Source: Sphingobacterium kitahiroshimense
GTDB taxonomy: Bacteria; Bacteroidota; Bacteroidia; Sphingobacteriales; Sphingobacteriaceae
Assembly: GCF_025961315.1 (NCBI RefSeq)
Contig: NZ_JAOQNK010000001.1
Coordinates: forward strand, 4,774,001 to 4,838,000
DNA length: 64,000 bases
Direction: 5' to 3'
The translations under genes and the position numbers were made by a program. Shown one piece after another: positions 8,542 through 15,783 of this stretch (the first letter of the stretch is position 1; each line of letters starts with the position of its first letter). The notes under the pieces were generated by a model. It did no database searches. It was not told the origin of the DNA and saw only the letters and a list, made by a program, of their open reading frames with translations.

Positions 8542-9526
8542 ATTATTTTGCTTAGTAGCTTTTTTATCTATAGCCACTTTTAGTGGGTGTAGTCATGTTA
8601 TTAAGAATGATCTATCGAAATCTATTAGCGCAACCGATAGCCGTGGAAAAGTGATCAAGTTGAACGATGTTGCCAAACGGGTTGTCGTTTTATTTCCTTC
8701 GTTGCTTGATGAGGTGTATATGCTTCAAGCCGGTGATCAGGTTGTTGGTATTCCACAACAGGTATATCAAATGGAAGATACTTATGCTTTTTTATCGAAA
8801 CTTGATTCGAGGATTGCTGCCAAAACATTGCCAACCCCAACTTATGGTGGGCAGTCCAGTAATGTCGAGAGTATTATTGCGTTACAACCTGATTTGGTGA
8901 TTACCTTCAATACCGATCAAGATAATATAGAACAATTAGAAGGTCTTGATATCCCTGTTTTTACCTGTTCCTCGGCAGATGACAAAAGTATAATGGCGGA
9001 ATTGCTGGGCATGGGAACGCTTGTTGGAAAACAAGAAAGAGCACAGGAAATTGTTGATTATGTTGATGGGGAGCTCGATCGTATGCAAGTTCCATCGATT
9101 GAAAATGCGAAGTCTGTTTATTATGCTTGGTCAAAAGGCCGTGTCATGTCTACTTCTGGAAAAGGAAGTCTTATTGATATGGCGATTCGTCTTTCTGGAG
9201 CTGAAAATGCATGTCCTCTACCTATGGAAGCTCCAAATATCAGTGCAGAAACGATGTATAAGTGGAATCCCGATTTAATAATCTTGTGGAACTCTAAATT
9301 GTCGGATGTTTATGATCTGAAAGAGTTAGCAGATCTTCCTGCTGTGAAAAATAAACAGGTTTTTGTCATGTCACCATCGTTTCCTTTCGATCCACATACT
9401 GTTAAGTTTTTATTGTTTGCTAAACAAGTTCGTCATTGGAGCTTTCCAAGCTATTCGGAAGAGCAATTGAAAAAAGAAATGCAGGGAGCTTTTGAAGTCA
9501 TGTACGGTAAAAAGGGTTTACTATAA
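8525..9526 (+). CDS. FecB/BtuF-type ABC transporter substrate-binding lipoprotein
   Basis: A 333-residue lipoprotein (lipobox FSGC, Cys about residue 22) of the class III periplasmic-binding fold used for siderophores, cobalamin, haem and metal chelates. It has the usual bilobal pattern: a RVVVLFPSLLDEVYML opening, an ALQPDLVITF middle segment and a WNPDLIILWN C-terminal segment. It overlaps ureE and is followed after 2 bases by the permease. Family alone would suggest an iron chelate or cobalamin; the flanking hypAB, ureE and urease genes make nickel or a nickel chelate more likely. Confidence 0.88.
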   Translation: MKMSYKLFCLVAFLSIATFSGCSHVIKNDLSKSISATDSRGKVIKLNDVAKRVVVLFPSLLDEVYMLQAGDQVVGIPQQVYQMEDTYAFLSKLDSRIAAKTLPTPTYGGQSSNVESIIALQPDLVITFNTDQDNIEQLEGLDIPVFTCSSADDKSIMAELLGMGTLVGKQERAQEIVDYVDGELDRMQVPSIENAKSVYYAWSKGRVMSTSGKGSLIDMAIRLSGAENACPLPMEAPNISAETMYKWNPDLIILWNSKLSDVYDLKELADLPAVKNKQVFVMSPSFPFDPHTVKFLLFAKQVRHWSFPSYSEEQLKKEMQGAFEVMYGKKGLL

Positions 9527-9528
9527 TC

Positions 9529-10539
9529 ATGAAAAATATAAAAATCATCGTCCTGTTGATCTTATTTCCACTGTCGCTTTTTGTGTTGTCGCTTACTATT
9601 GGTTCTACACAACATGTCGGTCTGGTCGAATTGTTTCAGCGGATGTGTTTGCAATTAGGGTTAATACAAGATCAACATCTGCTTTCGGATGCAAGTTTAA
9701 ATACCATTTTATGGCAGGTGAGATTGCCACGGGTGTTATTGACTTTTATGGTCGGTGCAGCTTTGGCTTCGTCAGGAGGAGTTCTACAAGCTATTTTCCG
9801 TAATCCAATTGTAGATCCGTTTACATTAGGTATCTCTTCGGGATCTGCTTTTGGAGCAGCACTCGCAATGTTGTTTCCGATTATGTCTGTTAATCTCTCT
9901 GCTTTTATTTTTGGAGTTTGTGCAGTGGGGCTGACTTATTTGGTTTCTTACTCTGGAGCAAGGACTTCTATTGTAGGGATGGTATTGGCTGGGATGGTGA
10001 TTTCTGGGGTTTTTACTGCTCTTTTAACTTTATTGCAGTATTTAAGTGATCCTTATAAACTTCAAGCTATTGTTCAATGGACAATGGGCAACTTACATAC
10101 TGCTTCTTGGTCTAAGGTATATAGCGCTATGGGACCAATTTCAGTTGGTTTATTTGTGATTGTGCTCTATCGTTGGAAGCTGAATCTATTGTCTCTCGGT
10201 GATCAGGAAGCTTTAGCCATCGGTGTCAATCCCAGAATCATTAAATTGATTCTAATTGGAGTTGCGACGATGATTACAGCATCTGCAGTAGCTGCGGTAG
10301 GGGTGATCAGTCTGTTTGGATTGATTATTCCACATATTAGCCGAATGATATTTGGACCTAATAATAATATTTCGGTGTGGGCTAATATCAGCATCGGCGG
10401 TAGTTTCCTACTTTTAATCGATGATTTTTCTCGTGCTGTCATGCCTTTCGAAATTCCGATCGGTGTGTTTACTATGATTGTGGGAGCGCCCTTATTTATT
10501 TACTTGATGCGTCGAAACGCGATGAATTGGAACTCATGA
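9529..10539 (+). CDS. FecCD-family ABC transporter permease
   Basis: A 336-residue integral membrane protein of the FecCD/BtuC family, with about ten hydrophobic segments. Conserved signatures include the PRVLLTFMVGAALASSG coupling segment and IFRNPIVDPFTLGISSG, and the later GLIIPHISR motif that contacts the ATPase. It forms a homodimeric inner-membrane channel for the metal chelate delivered by the preceding lipoprotein. It overlaps the ATPase gene by 13 bases. Substrate is inferred from context as nickel or a nickel chelate. Confidence 0.92.
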   Translation: MKNIKIIVLLILFPLSLFVLSLTIGSTQHVGLVELFQRMCLQLGLIQDQHLLSDASLNTILWQVRLPRVLLTFMVGAALASSGGVLQAIFRNPIVDPFTLGISSGSAFGAALAMLFPIMSVNLSAFIFGVCAVGLTYLVSYSGARTSIVGMVLAGMVISGVFTALLTLLQYLSDPYKLQAIVQWTMGNLHTASWSKVYSAMGPISVGLFVIVLYRWKLNLLSLGDQEALAIGVNPRIIKLILIGVATMITASAVAAVGVISLFGLIIPHISRMIFGPNNNISVWANISIGGSFLLLIDDFSRAVMPFEIPIGVFTMIVGAPLFIYLMRRNAMNWNS

Positions 10540-11315
10540 TAGCTACTATTTCAACAAAGCAATTATCTTTCTCTTATGGAAATGATCTCGTATTGCGTGA
10601 TGTGAACGTCTCTTTTCCAAAGGGAAAATTGTCGATCATCCTAGGGCGCAATGGCAGTGGGAAATCAACGTTGTTTAATGTGATCGCAGGCTTAGAAAAA
10701 CGCTACGATGGTCAAGTGACTATCGGCGATGTAGAACGTAGAAAGATTAAGATCGGTAGTAGTAGTCAGTTGCGCTTGGGTTTTCTCAATCAATTTCATC
10801 AGATGACTTTTCCCTATAAAGTGTTTGATGTGGTTTTGACTGGAAGGGCTTCCTTTTCACGATTCTCACCAAGTAAAGAAGATCATGAAGCTGTACATGC
10901 GATTTTAAAAAAGTTTGATCTTGAACATCTTCGTGATAAGCCTTATACCGAATTGTCTGGAGGAGAAAGGCAGTTGATCTTATTATGCCGTGTACTGGTG
11001 CAGCAACCTGATGTCCTCATGTTGGATGAACCTACTAATCACTTGGATCTAAACTATCAAATGGCTGTTTTGCGAACAGCGAAAGAGCTGGTTAAGGAGG
11101 GGACGACAGTTTTATGTGTTATGCACGATCCTAATCTGGCTTATATGTTTGGTGACCAATTTTACCTAATGCGTGATCAAAGTGTTCTTGATATTAATGG
11201 TCTGGAGCGCGAAGAAGTGAAAAATTTGTTGGAAGAAACTTATGAATTGTCTTTGTTGAGTATAGAGAAGCAAGGAAAATGGATGTTTATTCCGATGCTT
11301 AATGAAAATCAATAA
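10527..11315 (+). CDS. FecE/BtuD-type ABC transporter ATP-binding protein
   Basis: A 262-residue nucleotide-binding subunit that powers the importer. Walker A GRNGSGKST, the Q-loop segment FLNQFHQ, the signature LSGGERQ and Walker B VLMLDEPTNHLD are all intact, followed by the switch histidine in CVMHDPN. The reading frame begins MELMIATISTKQLSFSYG, and the second Met (10536) is an equally possible start. It overlaps the permease at its start, and its stop overlaps the start of the acetyltransferase gene by one base, so all are made from one message. Confidence 0.92.
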   Translation: MELMIATISTKQLSFSYGNDLVLRDVNVSFPKGKLSIILGRNGSGKSTLFNVIAGLEKRYDGQVTIGDVERRKIKIGSSSQLRLGFLNQFHQMTFPYKVFDVVLTGRASFSRFSPSKEDHEAVHAILKKFDLEHLRDKPYTELSGGERQLILLCRVLVQQPDVLMLDEPTNHLDLNYQMAVLRTAKELVKEGTTVLCVMHDPNLAYMFGDQFYLMRDQSVLDINGLEREEVKNLLEETYELSLLSIEKQGKWMFIPMLNENQ

Positions 11316-11878
11316 TGAAAAATATTTCGATATATCATGTTGGATCAGAAGATGTGGTAGAAGTTCTGCCTTATGTTCTGGATTTCAGAAGAAAACTATT
11401 TCCGATGTTGGATCCGAATCAGGTGCCTAAAGATTTAAAGGCGTTTGAACAGGTTTATTTACAGAACCGCGCTGGTAATTTTCTACAGGCAAGAACCGCG
11501 GATGGCATATTAATCGGAGTGATCGGTATGCTTAATTATGATTACCGGTTCCCTCACTTGGATATTGATGCTAAGAAGACCGTTGAAGTAGCCCGCTTAT
11601 TTGTGGATCCCAAATATCGTAGGACTGGACTGGGGACAGAGCTGTTTCAAAGTTTACTCGTGGTGGCGCAGGAAAAACAGATTGAAAGACTTTATTTACA
11701 TACCCATCCATTTTTGGAGGGTGCATATGAATTTTGGTTGCAGCAGGGGTTTCAATTGATAGAATACCGTGATGAATCTGGATTTCTCACTATACACATG
11801 GAACTGATGGTTAATGAATCGGAAAGTGCTGTGATATTGGAGAACATTTTGGAGCAGGAAAAACACTCCACAATTTGA
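11315..11878 (+). CDS. GNAT family N-acetyltransferase
   Basis: A 187-residue acetyltransferase: the acetyl-CoA-binding motif A is visible as VARLFVDPKYRRTGLGTELF (R/Q-x-x-G-x-G/A type). A HTHPFLEGAYEFWLQQGF segment follows, as in other GNAT proteins. It is translationally coupled to the importer ATPase by a one-base overlap and precedes the TonB receptor. It could modify a metallophore or another small amine to aid metal release or synthesis. That role is inferred from position only; the substrate cannot be read from sequence. Confidence 0.83.
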   Translation: MKNISIYHVGSEDVVEVLPYVLDFRRKLFPMLDPNQVPKDLKAFEQVYLQNRAGNFLQARTADGILIGVIGMLNYDYRFPHLDIDAKKTVEVARLFVDPKYRRTGLGTELFQSLLVVAQEKQIERLYLHTHPFLEGAYEFWLQQGFQLIEYRDESGFLTIHMELMVNESESAVILENILEQEKHSTI

Positions 11879-11950
11879 GCTTGCAAGCTCTGTAAAATAA
11901 AGACTATGCATTTATGCATAACAGATAATTGAACAAACAATAGATAATTG
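11877..11950 (+). promoter_or_regulatory. Palindromes and direct repeats upstream of the second TonB receptor
   Basis: Three symmetric signals are packed between the acetyltransferase and the receptor. GAGCTTGCAAGCTC (11877-11890) is a perfect palindrome overlapping the stop codon. TATGCAT (11905-11911) and ATGCATA (11914-11920) form an inverted repeat with a 2-base spacer. AGATAATTG occurs at 11923-11931 and 11942-11950, 19 bases apart. Together they suggest a regulator-binding region giving the receptor separate control; no regulator is identified. Confidence 0.45.
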
Positions 11951-11957
11951 TATTCCA

Positions 11958-14396
11958 ATGAAATATAATATAAAGACCTTGGCTTTTGCAATAGCCTTAG
12001 GTACTGTTTTCCCAGTGGCTGTACATGCGCAGAATAGTACAGCAATTTTTGGAAAAACTTATGATGAGGTTGGAGATATCGTCTCTGGCGTAACATTGAC
12101 AATAAACAGTTCAAAGCAGGTGACAACTTCCAACGAGTCAGGGGAATTTACTTTTTCTGAAGCGATTAATTTTCCAATTGTCATCCATGCTTCTGCAATT
12201 GGTTATATCGATCAAAAAATAACACTTTCGGCGAGTAACTGGAATGTAAAAAAAGGATTATCTCTTGTCTTGATTAAAGATAATAAAACTTTGGATGAGG
12301 TATTGATCACAGGGAGACGTAACAAATCTTATCTCACCAATGATCTGGAATTGGGGGGTAAGTTTTCTGGGAAATTAAAGAATCTACCGCAATCTGTTTC
12401 TGTTTTAAGCCGGGAGTTTATAGAAGATAAGCAAGCTTTTACAACAGGTGCATTGTTTCAAGATCTGGCAGGGGTGACGGAAGCTTCTTCTTATGATGAT
12501 GTGGTTATCCGTGGTTTTAAAAGTGGATATGAAACGGGTGTGCGTTTGGTCAATGGTTTACGTTCGGGTTATGGTTATGGTAATAGTTACTACAATACAC
12601 CATTGACATTGAACTTGGAAAGTCTTGAAGTCTTGAAAGGTCCAGGAGCTTCTTTGTTTGGTGATGTGGTGCCAGGTGGTACGGTTAATATGACCACAAA
12701 GAAACCGTTGGACAGTTTTAAGGGGAATATCGGTTTTGCATCTGGAAGTTTTCAGACGATGCGTACAACACTGGATCTGGGAGGGCCTTTGGATAGCGCT
12801 AAGCGTGTTTTGTACCGTTTCAATGCGGGGTATGAGGATACTAAAACTTTCCGTGATGTCAATCGTCAAAAAAGAATTCTTGTTGCACCATCTTTTACTT
12901 TTAAACCTGCAGCTGGTACGCAGGTGGACGTTGATGTGGTTTATAACCAATTTAATGGTTATCTCGATCGGGGGATGGGAATTAAAGCAAATGATTTTTA
13001 TGCTTTACCTCGATCATTTACGTTAAGTCAACCTTCCGATTTTTATAATTCGAAGACATTTTCACTGAGCGGTAGGTTGTCCCAACAGCTTACGGAGAAT
13101 TTAAGCTTTCACTTGAGCTATATGAAATCTGTGTATGAAGAAGATGTCAATGAACATCGGACGTTGAATACATTTGCTGATGCTCCTAAAAATACGATCA
13201 TGAATATGCGTTTTTTTGATCGTCATGGTAAAGATTATACGGATAATGTCGTTGGTTATTTTAAATGGGACCATTATGGTGCTGTTGTAGATCATCACAT
13301 TGTAGCAGGAGTTGATTTTGCGGAGTATAGAGGTGATCAGGAAAATCAGTTGCGGGAAGCTAGACAAAAGACGGTGAACGGACAGGTTGTACCTCTGACA
13401 TTTGATTTGAACAATCCAACTTATACGACACATGATCTAACTTCTTACGTGTGGCGAGAGCATGTAGCTTATCCATTTTTAAGTCCTTATAAAACTACAG
13501 GAAAATACATACAAGATCAGATGTCGATTGCTGATAAACTTAAAGTTATCGTAGGATTACGTCACGAACATTATGCTTCCGAGACTATCGACGGGCAGAA
13601 GCGTTATCAAGCTACACAAAATGCCTGGCTACCTAGAGCGGGATTAACGTACGAATTGAATAAGCAGATCAACTATTTTGCGAGCTATTCTCAGGGTTTC
13701 GTCCCGGTAGGTGCAAGTTTTATTCAAAATTACCAAGATTATGGTGCAGATAAACCTTTTATTCCGGAACGCAGTTTTCAATTAGAAACAGGTTTTAAAA
13801 CTGGTTTTTTTAAAGATCAGTTGCAGATGGATCTTTCCTTATTCCGTATAGAACGTCAAAATATGATGATCGCAACTGGTGTGATATTAGATTCAGGATT
13901 TTCTGAATATCGTCAATCTGGAAAAGCAATTTCTGAGGGTGTTGAATTGGATCTCCGTGGGCAGTTGACCAAAGAATTTCAGATTATGGCAAACTATACT
14001 TATAATCATACTGATGTGAAAGCATCATCGATCGCTTCTGAGGTTGGGCAATCATTACCGGGAGCTCCTAAAAATATGGCAAGTGCTTGGTTAAAATATG
14101 TGTTTTCACAACATGCTTTGAAAGGTCTTGGTTTTGGTGCAGGGGTTTATTACGTGGATAGCCGTCGTATGGATAATAGTATTGGTAAAGATAGTGATGG
14201 TCAAGCTATGTGGGGTTACTGGCCTTCTTATACTACTGTGAATGCTGCGGTATATTACCATATCGGTGCATTGAAGATGGCTGTTAATGTCAATAATGTG
14301 TTTGATAAGTACTACTTTTTGGGTGGCTTTGATTATACACGTGCATTTCCTGGAGCACCGCGCAACGTGATGGTTTCATTAGGTTATGCTTTTTAA
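11958..14396 (+). CDS. TonB-dependent siderophore/metallophore-type receptor
   Basis: An 812-residue outer-membrane receptor. A signal peptide (about 1-24, ending HAQ) precedes a carboxypeptidase-regulatory-like domain (about 28-105), a plug (about 115-235, with LESLEVLKGPGASLFGD) and a long barrel ending VSLGYAF. The plug carries the PQSVSVLSREFIEDK segment of siderophore receptors. It ends the hypAB-importer block and is followed by small secreted protein B, so outer-membrane uptake, periplasmic binding, inner-membrane import and nickel chaperones are encoded together. Nickel or a nickel chelate is the inferred cargo; an iron siderophore cannot be excluded. Confidence 0.88.
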   Translation: MKYNIKTLAFAIALGTVFPVAVHAQNSTAIFGKTYDEVGDIVSGVTLTINSSKQVTTSNESGEFTFSEAINFPIVIHASAIGYIDQKITLSASNWNVKKGLSLVLIKDNKTLDEVLITGRRNKSYLTNDLELGGKFSGKLKNLPQSVSVLSREFIEDKQAFTTGALFQDLAGVTEASSYDDVVIRGFKSGYETGVRLVNGLRSGYGYGNSYYNTPLTLNLESLEVLKGPGASLFGDVVPGGTVNMTTKKPLDSFKGNIGFASGSFQTMRTTLDLGGPLDSAKRVLYRFNAGYEDTKTFRDVNRQKRILVAPSFTFKPAAGTQVDVDVVYNQFNGYLDRGMGIKANDFYALPRSFTLSQPSDFYNSKTFSLSGRLSQQLTENLSFHLSYMKSVYEEDVNEHRTLNTFADAPKNTIMNMRFFDRHGKDYTDNVVGYFKWDHYGAVVDHHIVAGVDFAEYRGDQENQLREARQKTVNGQVVPLTFDLNNPTYTTHDLTSYVWREHVAYPFLSPYKTTGKYIQDQMSIADKLKVIVGLRHEHYASETIDGQKRYQATQNAWLPRAGLTYELNKQINYFASYSQGFVPVGASFIQNYQDYGADKPFIPERSFQLETGFKTGFFKDQLQMDLSLFRIERQNMMIATGVILDSGFSEYRQSGKAISEGVELDLRGQLTKEFQIMANYTYNHTDVKASSIASEVGQSLPGAPKNMASAWLKYVFSQHALKGLGFGAGVYYVDSRRMDNSIGKDSDGQAMWGYWPSYTTVNAAVYYHIGALKMAVNVNNVFDKYYFLGGFDYTRAFPGAPRNVMVSLGYAF

Positions 14397-14445
14397 TGAA
14401 AAAAAACAGCTAAATCTTAGTTTAAGATATAATATAGACTATTTT

Positions 14446-14491
14446 ATTCAAGATTTGTGCTATTTAAAACTTGTTTTAGTTGGTACTTTTG
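14446..14491 (+). promoter_or_regulatory. Second copy of the 20-bp box with a -7 element
   Basis: ATTCAAGATTTGTGCTATTT at 14446-14465 is identical to 6397-6416. TACTTTTG at 14484-14491 fits the TAnnTTTG -7 element at nearly the same distance as in the first copy. Transcription would start only a few bases before the ATG of small protein B, suggesting a very short leader. Confidence 0.6.
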
Positions 14492-14505
14492 TCTTGGAAA
14501 TTTAG

Positions 14506-14907
14506 ATGAAAATGAAAGTAATGTTTCGGAATATATTGACACTTTTTGTAATGCTGTTTGCTTTGGTTACGGCCAAAGGGAATACGTATTTACATCAGGA
14601 GGCTAGTGTTTCGAAACAGGTAAAATTTTTATCAACAGACTATTCATCATTTGAGTTACCTGAAATCAGTTCCAATGTCCATCATTTGACGCTGTTTTCA
14701 GGTATGCTCGATGCATGGGAGTGTAACGATCCGCACGAACTCAATGAGCCGGATCAATTGCTTTATTTTACTATTATTCCTATTTGGCTATCGGCAATGG
14801 GGGTAACGTATGATAGGAAGCAGGATTTTAGTTTCCCAACTGAACACATAGGAGTAATCCTCAATCCGCGATACATACTATTCAAGTGTATCAAAATTCC
14901 AATTTAG
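14506..14907 (+). CDS. Small secreted protein B of the urease region, unrecognised family
   Basis: A 133-residue protein with a signal peptide (about residues 1-26; VTAKG at the likely cleavage region), an HH pair in the middle (SSNVHHLTLF) and a C-terminus RYILFKCIKIPI matching small protein A at 6481. The middle regions of A and B are poorly alike, so only the architecture, the last dozen residues and the upstream box are conserved. It lies 177 bases before ureA, separated by a terminator-like hairpin. I do not recognise the family; it is presumably periplasmic or surface-exposed. A second in-frame Met at codon 3 is an alternative start. Confidence 0.7.
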   Translation: MKMKVMFRNILTLFVMLFALVTAKGNTYLHQEASVSKQVKFLSTDYSSFELPEISSNVHHLTLFSGMLDAWECNDPHELNEPDQLLYFTIIPIWLSAMGVTYDRKQDFSFPTEHIGVILNPRYILFKCIKIPI

Positions 14908-14933
14908 TTTTAATATAATTTCTTTCTTTTGCC

Positions 14934-14996
14934 AAAAGTTATGCAGGCCAGTAAGGTTGTGCCATAAACTTTCGGGCATTATCTGCATGTTTTTTT
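14934..14996 (+). terminator. Structured terminator or attenuator between small protein B and ureA
   Basis: ATGCAG (14941-14946) pairs with CTGCAT (14983-14988), followed by a run of seven T. AAAA (14934-14937) can extend the stem against the T-tract. The interior can form a second hairpin, TGCC with GGCA, giving a branched structure. This would limit read-through into ureABC and could be regulated; no known riboswitch class is recognised. Confidence 0.55.
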
Positions 14997-15084
14997 GTTT
15001 CTTATAAACATCAAAAGAGTACGTTGTGGATCAAATAATAGTAATATAATTCTTACATATAAGTTAATATAAAATAGTAATTAG

Positions 15085-15387
15085 ATGCATTTATTACCTA
15101 GAGAGACTGAGAAGCTGTTGCTTCATGTAGCTGGTGAACTCGCAAAAAAGCGTATGGCCAGAGGTGTCAAATTAAATTATCCAGAGTCTATTGCGTATAT
15201 CAGCAGTGAGCTTATGGAGGGTGCACGAGATGGTCGGACTGTTGCAGAACTGATGCAATATGGGGCGACTTTGTTGACCCGTGAAGATGTGATGCAGGGT
15301 GTGCCTGAGATGATTCACGATATACAGATCGAGGCAACTTTTCCTGATGGTACCAAATTGGTAACGGTACATAATCCTATTCGTTAA
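15085..15387 (+). CDS. ureA: Urease subunit gamma
   Basis: The 100-residue gamma subunit of the three-subunit bacterial urease, which hydrolyses urea to ammonia and carbamate. It begins with the family signature MHLLPRETEKLLLHVAGELA and contains KLNYPESIAYI and GVPEMIHDIQIEATFPDGT, matching UreA over its whole length. It is followed by ureB after 21 bases. The separate small gamma and beta subunits follow the common bacterial layout rather than the fused Helicobacter form. Confidence 0.97.
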   Translation: MHLLPRETEKLLLHVAGELAKKRMARGVKLNYPESIAYISSELMEGARDGRTVAELMQYGATLLTREDVMQGVPEMIHDIQIEATFPDGTKLVTVHNPIR

Positions 15388-15408
15388 TTTAATAAGAACA
15401 TTGAAAAT

Positions 15409-15783
15409 ATGATTCCTGGAGAATATTTCATTCAAGATGGCGATATCATCTGTAATGAAGGTAGAGAAGTAACAACATTGACAGTTGTCAATACGGGAGA
15501 TAGACCGATTCAGGTGGGCTCTCATTATCATTTTTTTGAGGTCAATAAAATGATGGAATTTGATCGTGCATTAGCCTTTGGGAAACGATTGAATATTATC
15601 GCGAGTACTGCTGTTCGTTTTGAACCTGGGGAATCCAAGATTGTAGAATTGGTTCCATATGCTGGAGCGAGAAGAGTATATGGTCACAACGATCTGGTGA
15701 ATGGCGATACTGAAACAGAGGTAGGAAAAATGAACGCTTTGAAAAAAGCAGATGCAAATGGCTTTAAAAATAAAAAATCATGA
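15409..15783 (+). CDS. ureB: Urease subunit beta
   Basis: The 124-residue beta subunit, a scaffold of the urease trimer. IPGEYFIQDGDIICNEGRE near the start and the GDRPIQVGSHYHFFEVN and GKRLNIIASTAVRFEPGE segments are all diagnostic. It overlaps ureC by 4 bases (ATGA), implying translational coupling and equal production of the subunits. Confidence 0.97.
   Translation: MIPGEYFIQDGDIICNEGREVTTLTVVNTGDRPIQVGSHYHFFEVNKMMEFDRALAFGKRLNIIASTAVRFEPGESKIVELVPYAGARRVYGHNDLVNGDTETEVGKMNALKKADANGFKNKKS

Noticed and set aside
11877..11950. NikR operator
   Set aside because: The spacing and half-sites do not match the known GTATGA-N16-TCATAC pattern, and no nikR gene is seen.
8525..14396. Cobalamin riboswitch for the FecB/TonB block
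   Set aside because: No recognisable cobalamin-box sequence was found in the upstream regions.
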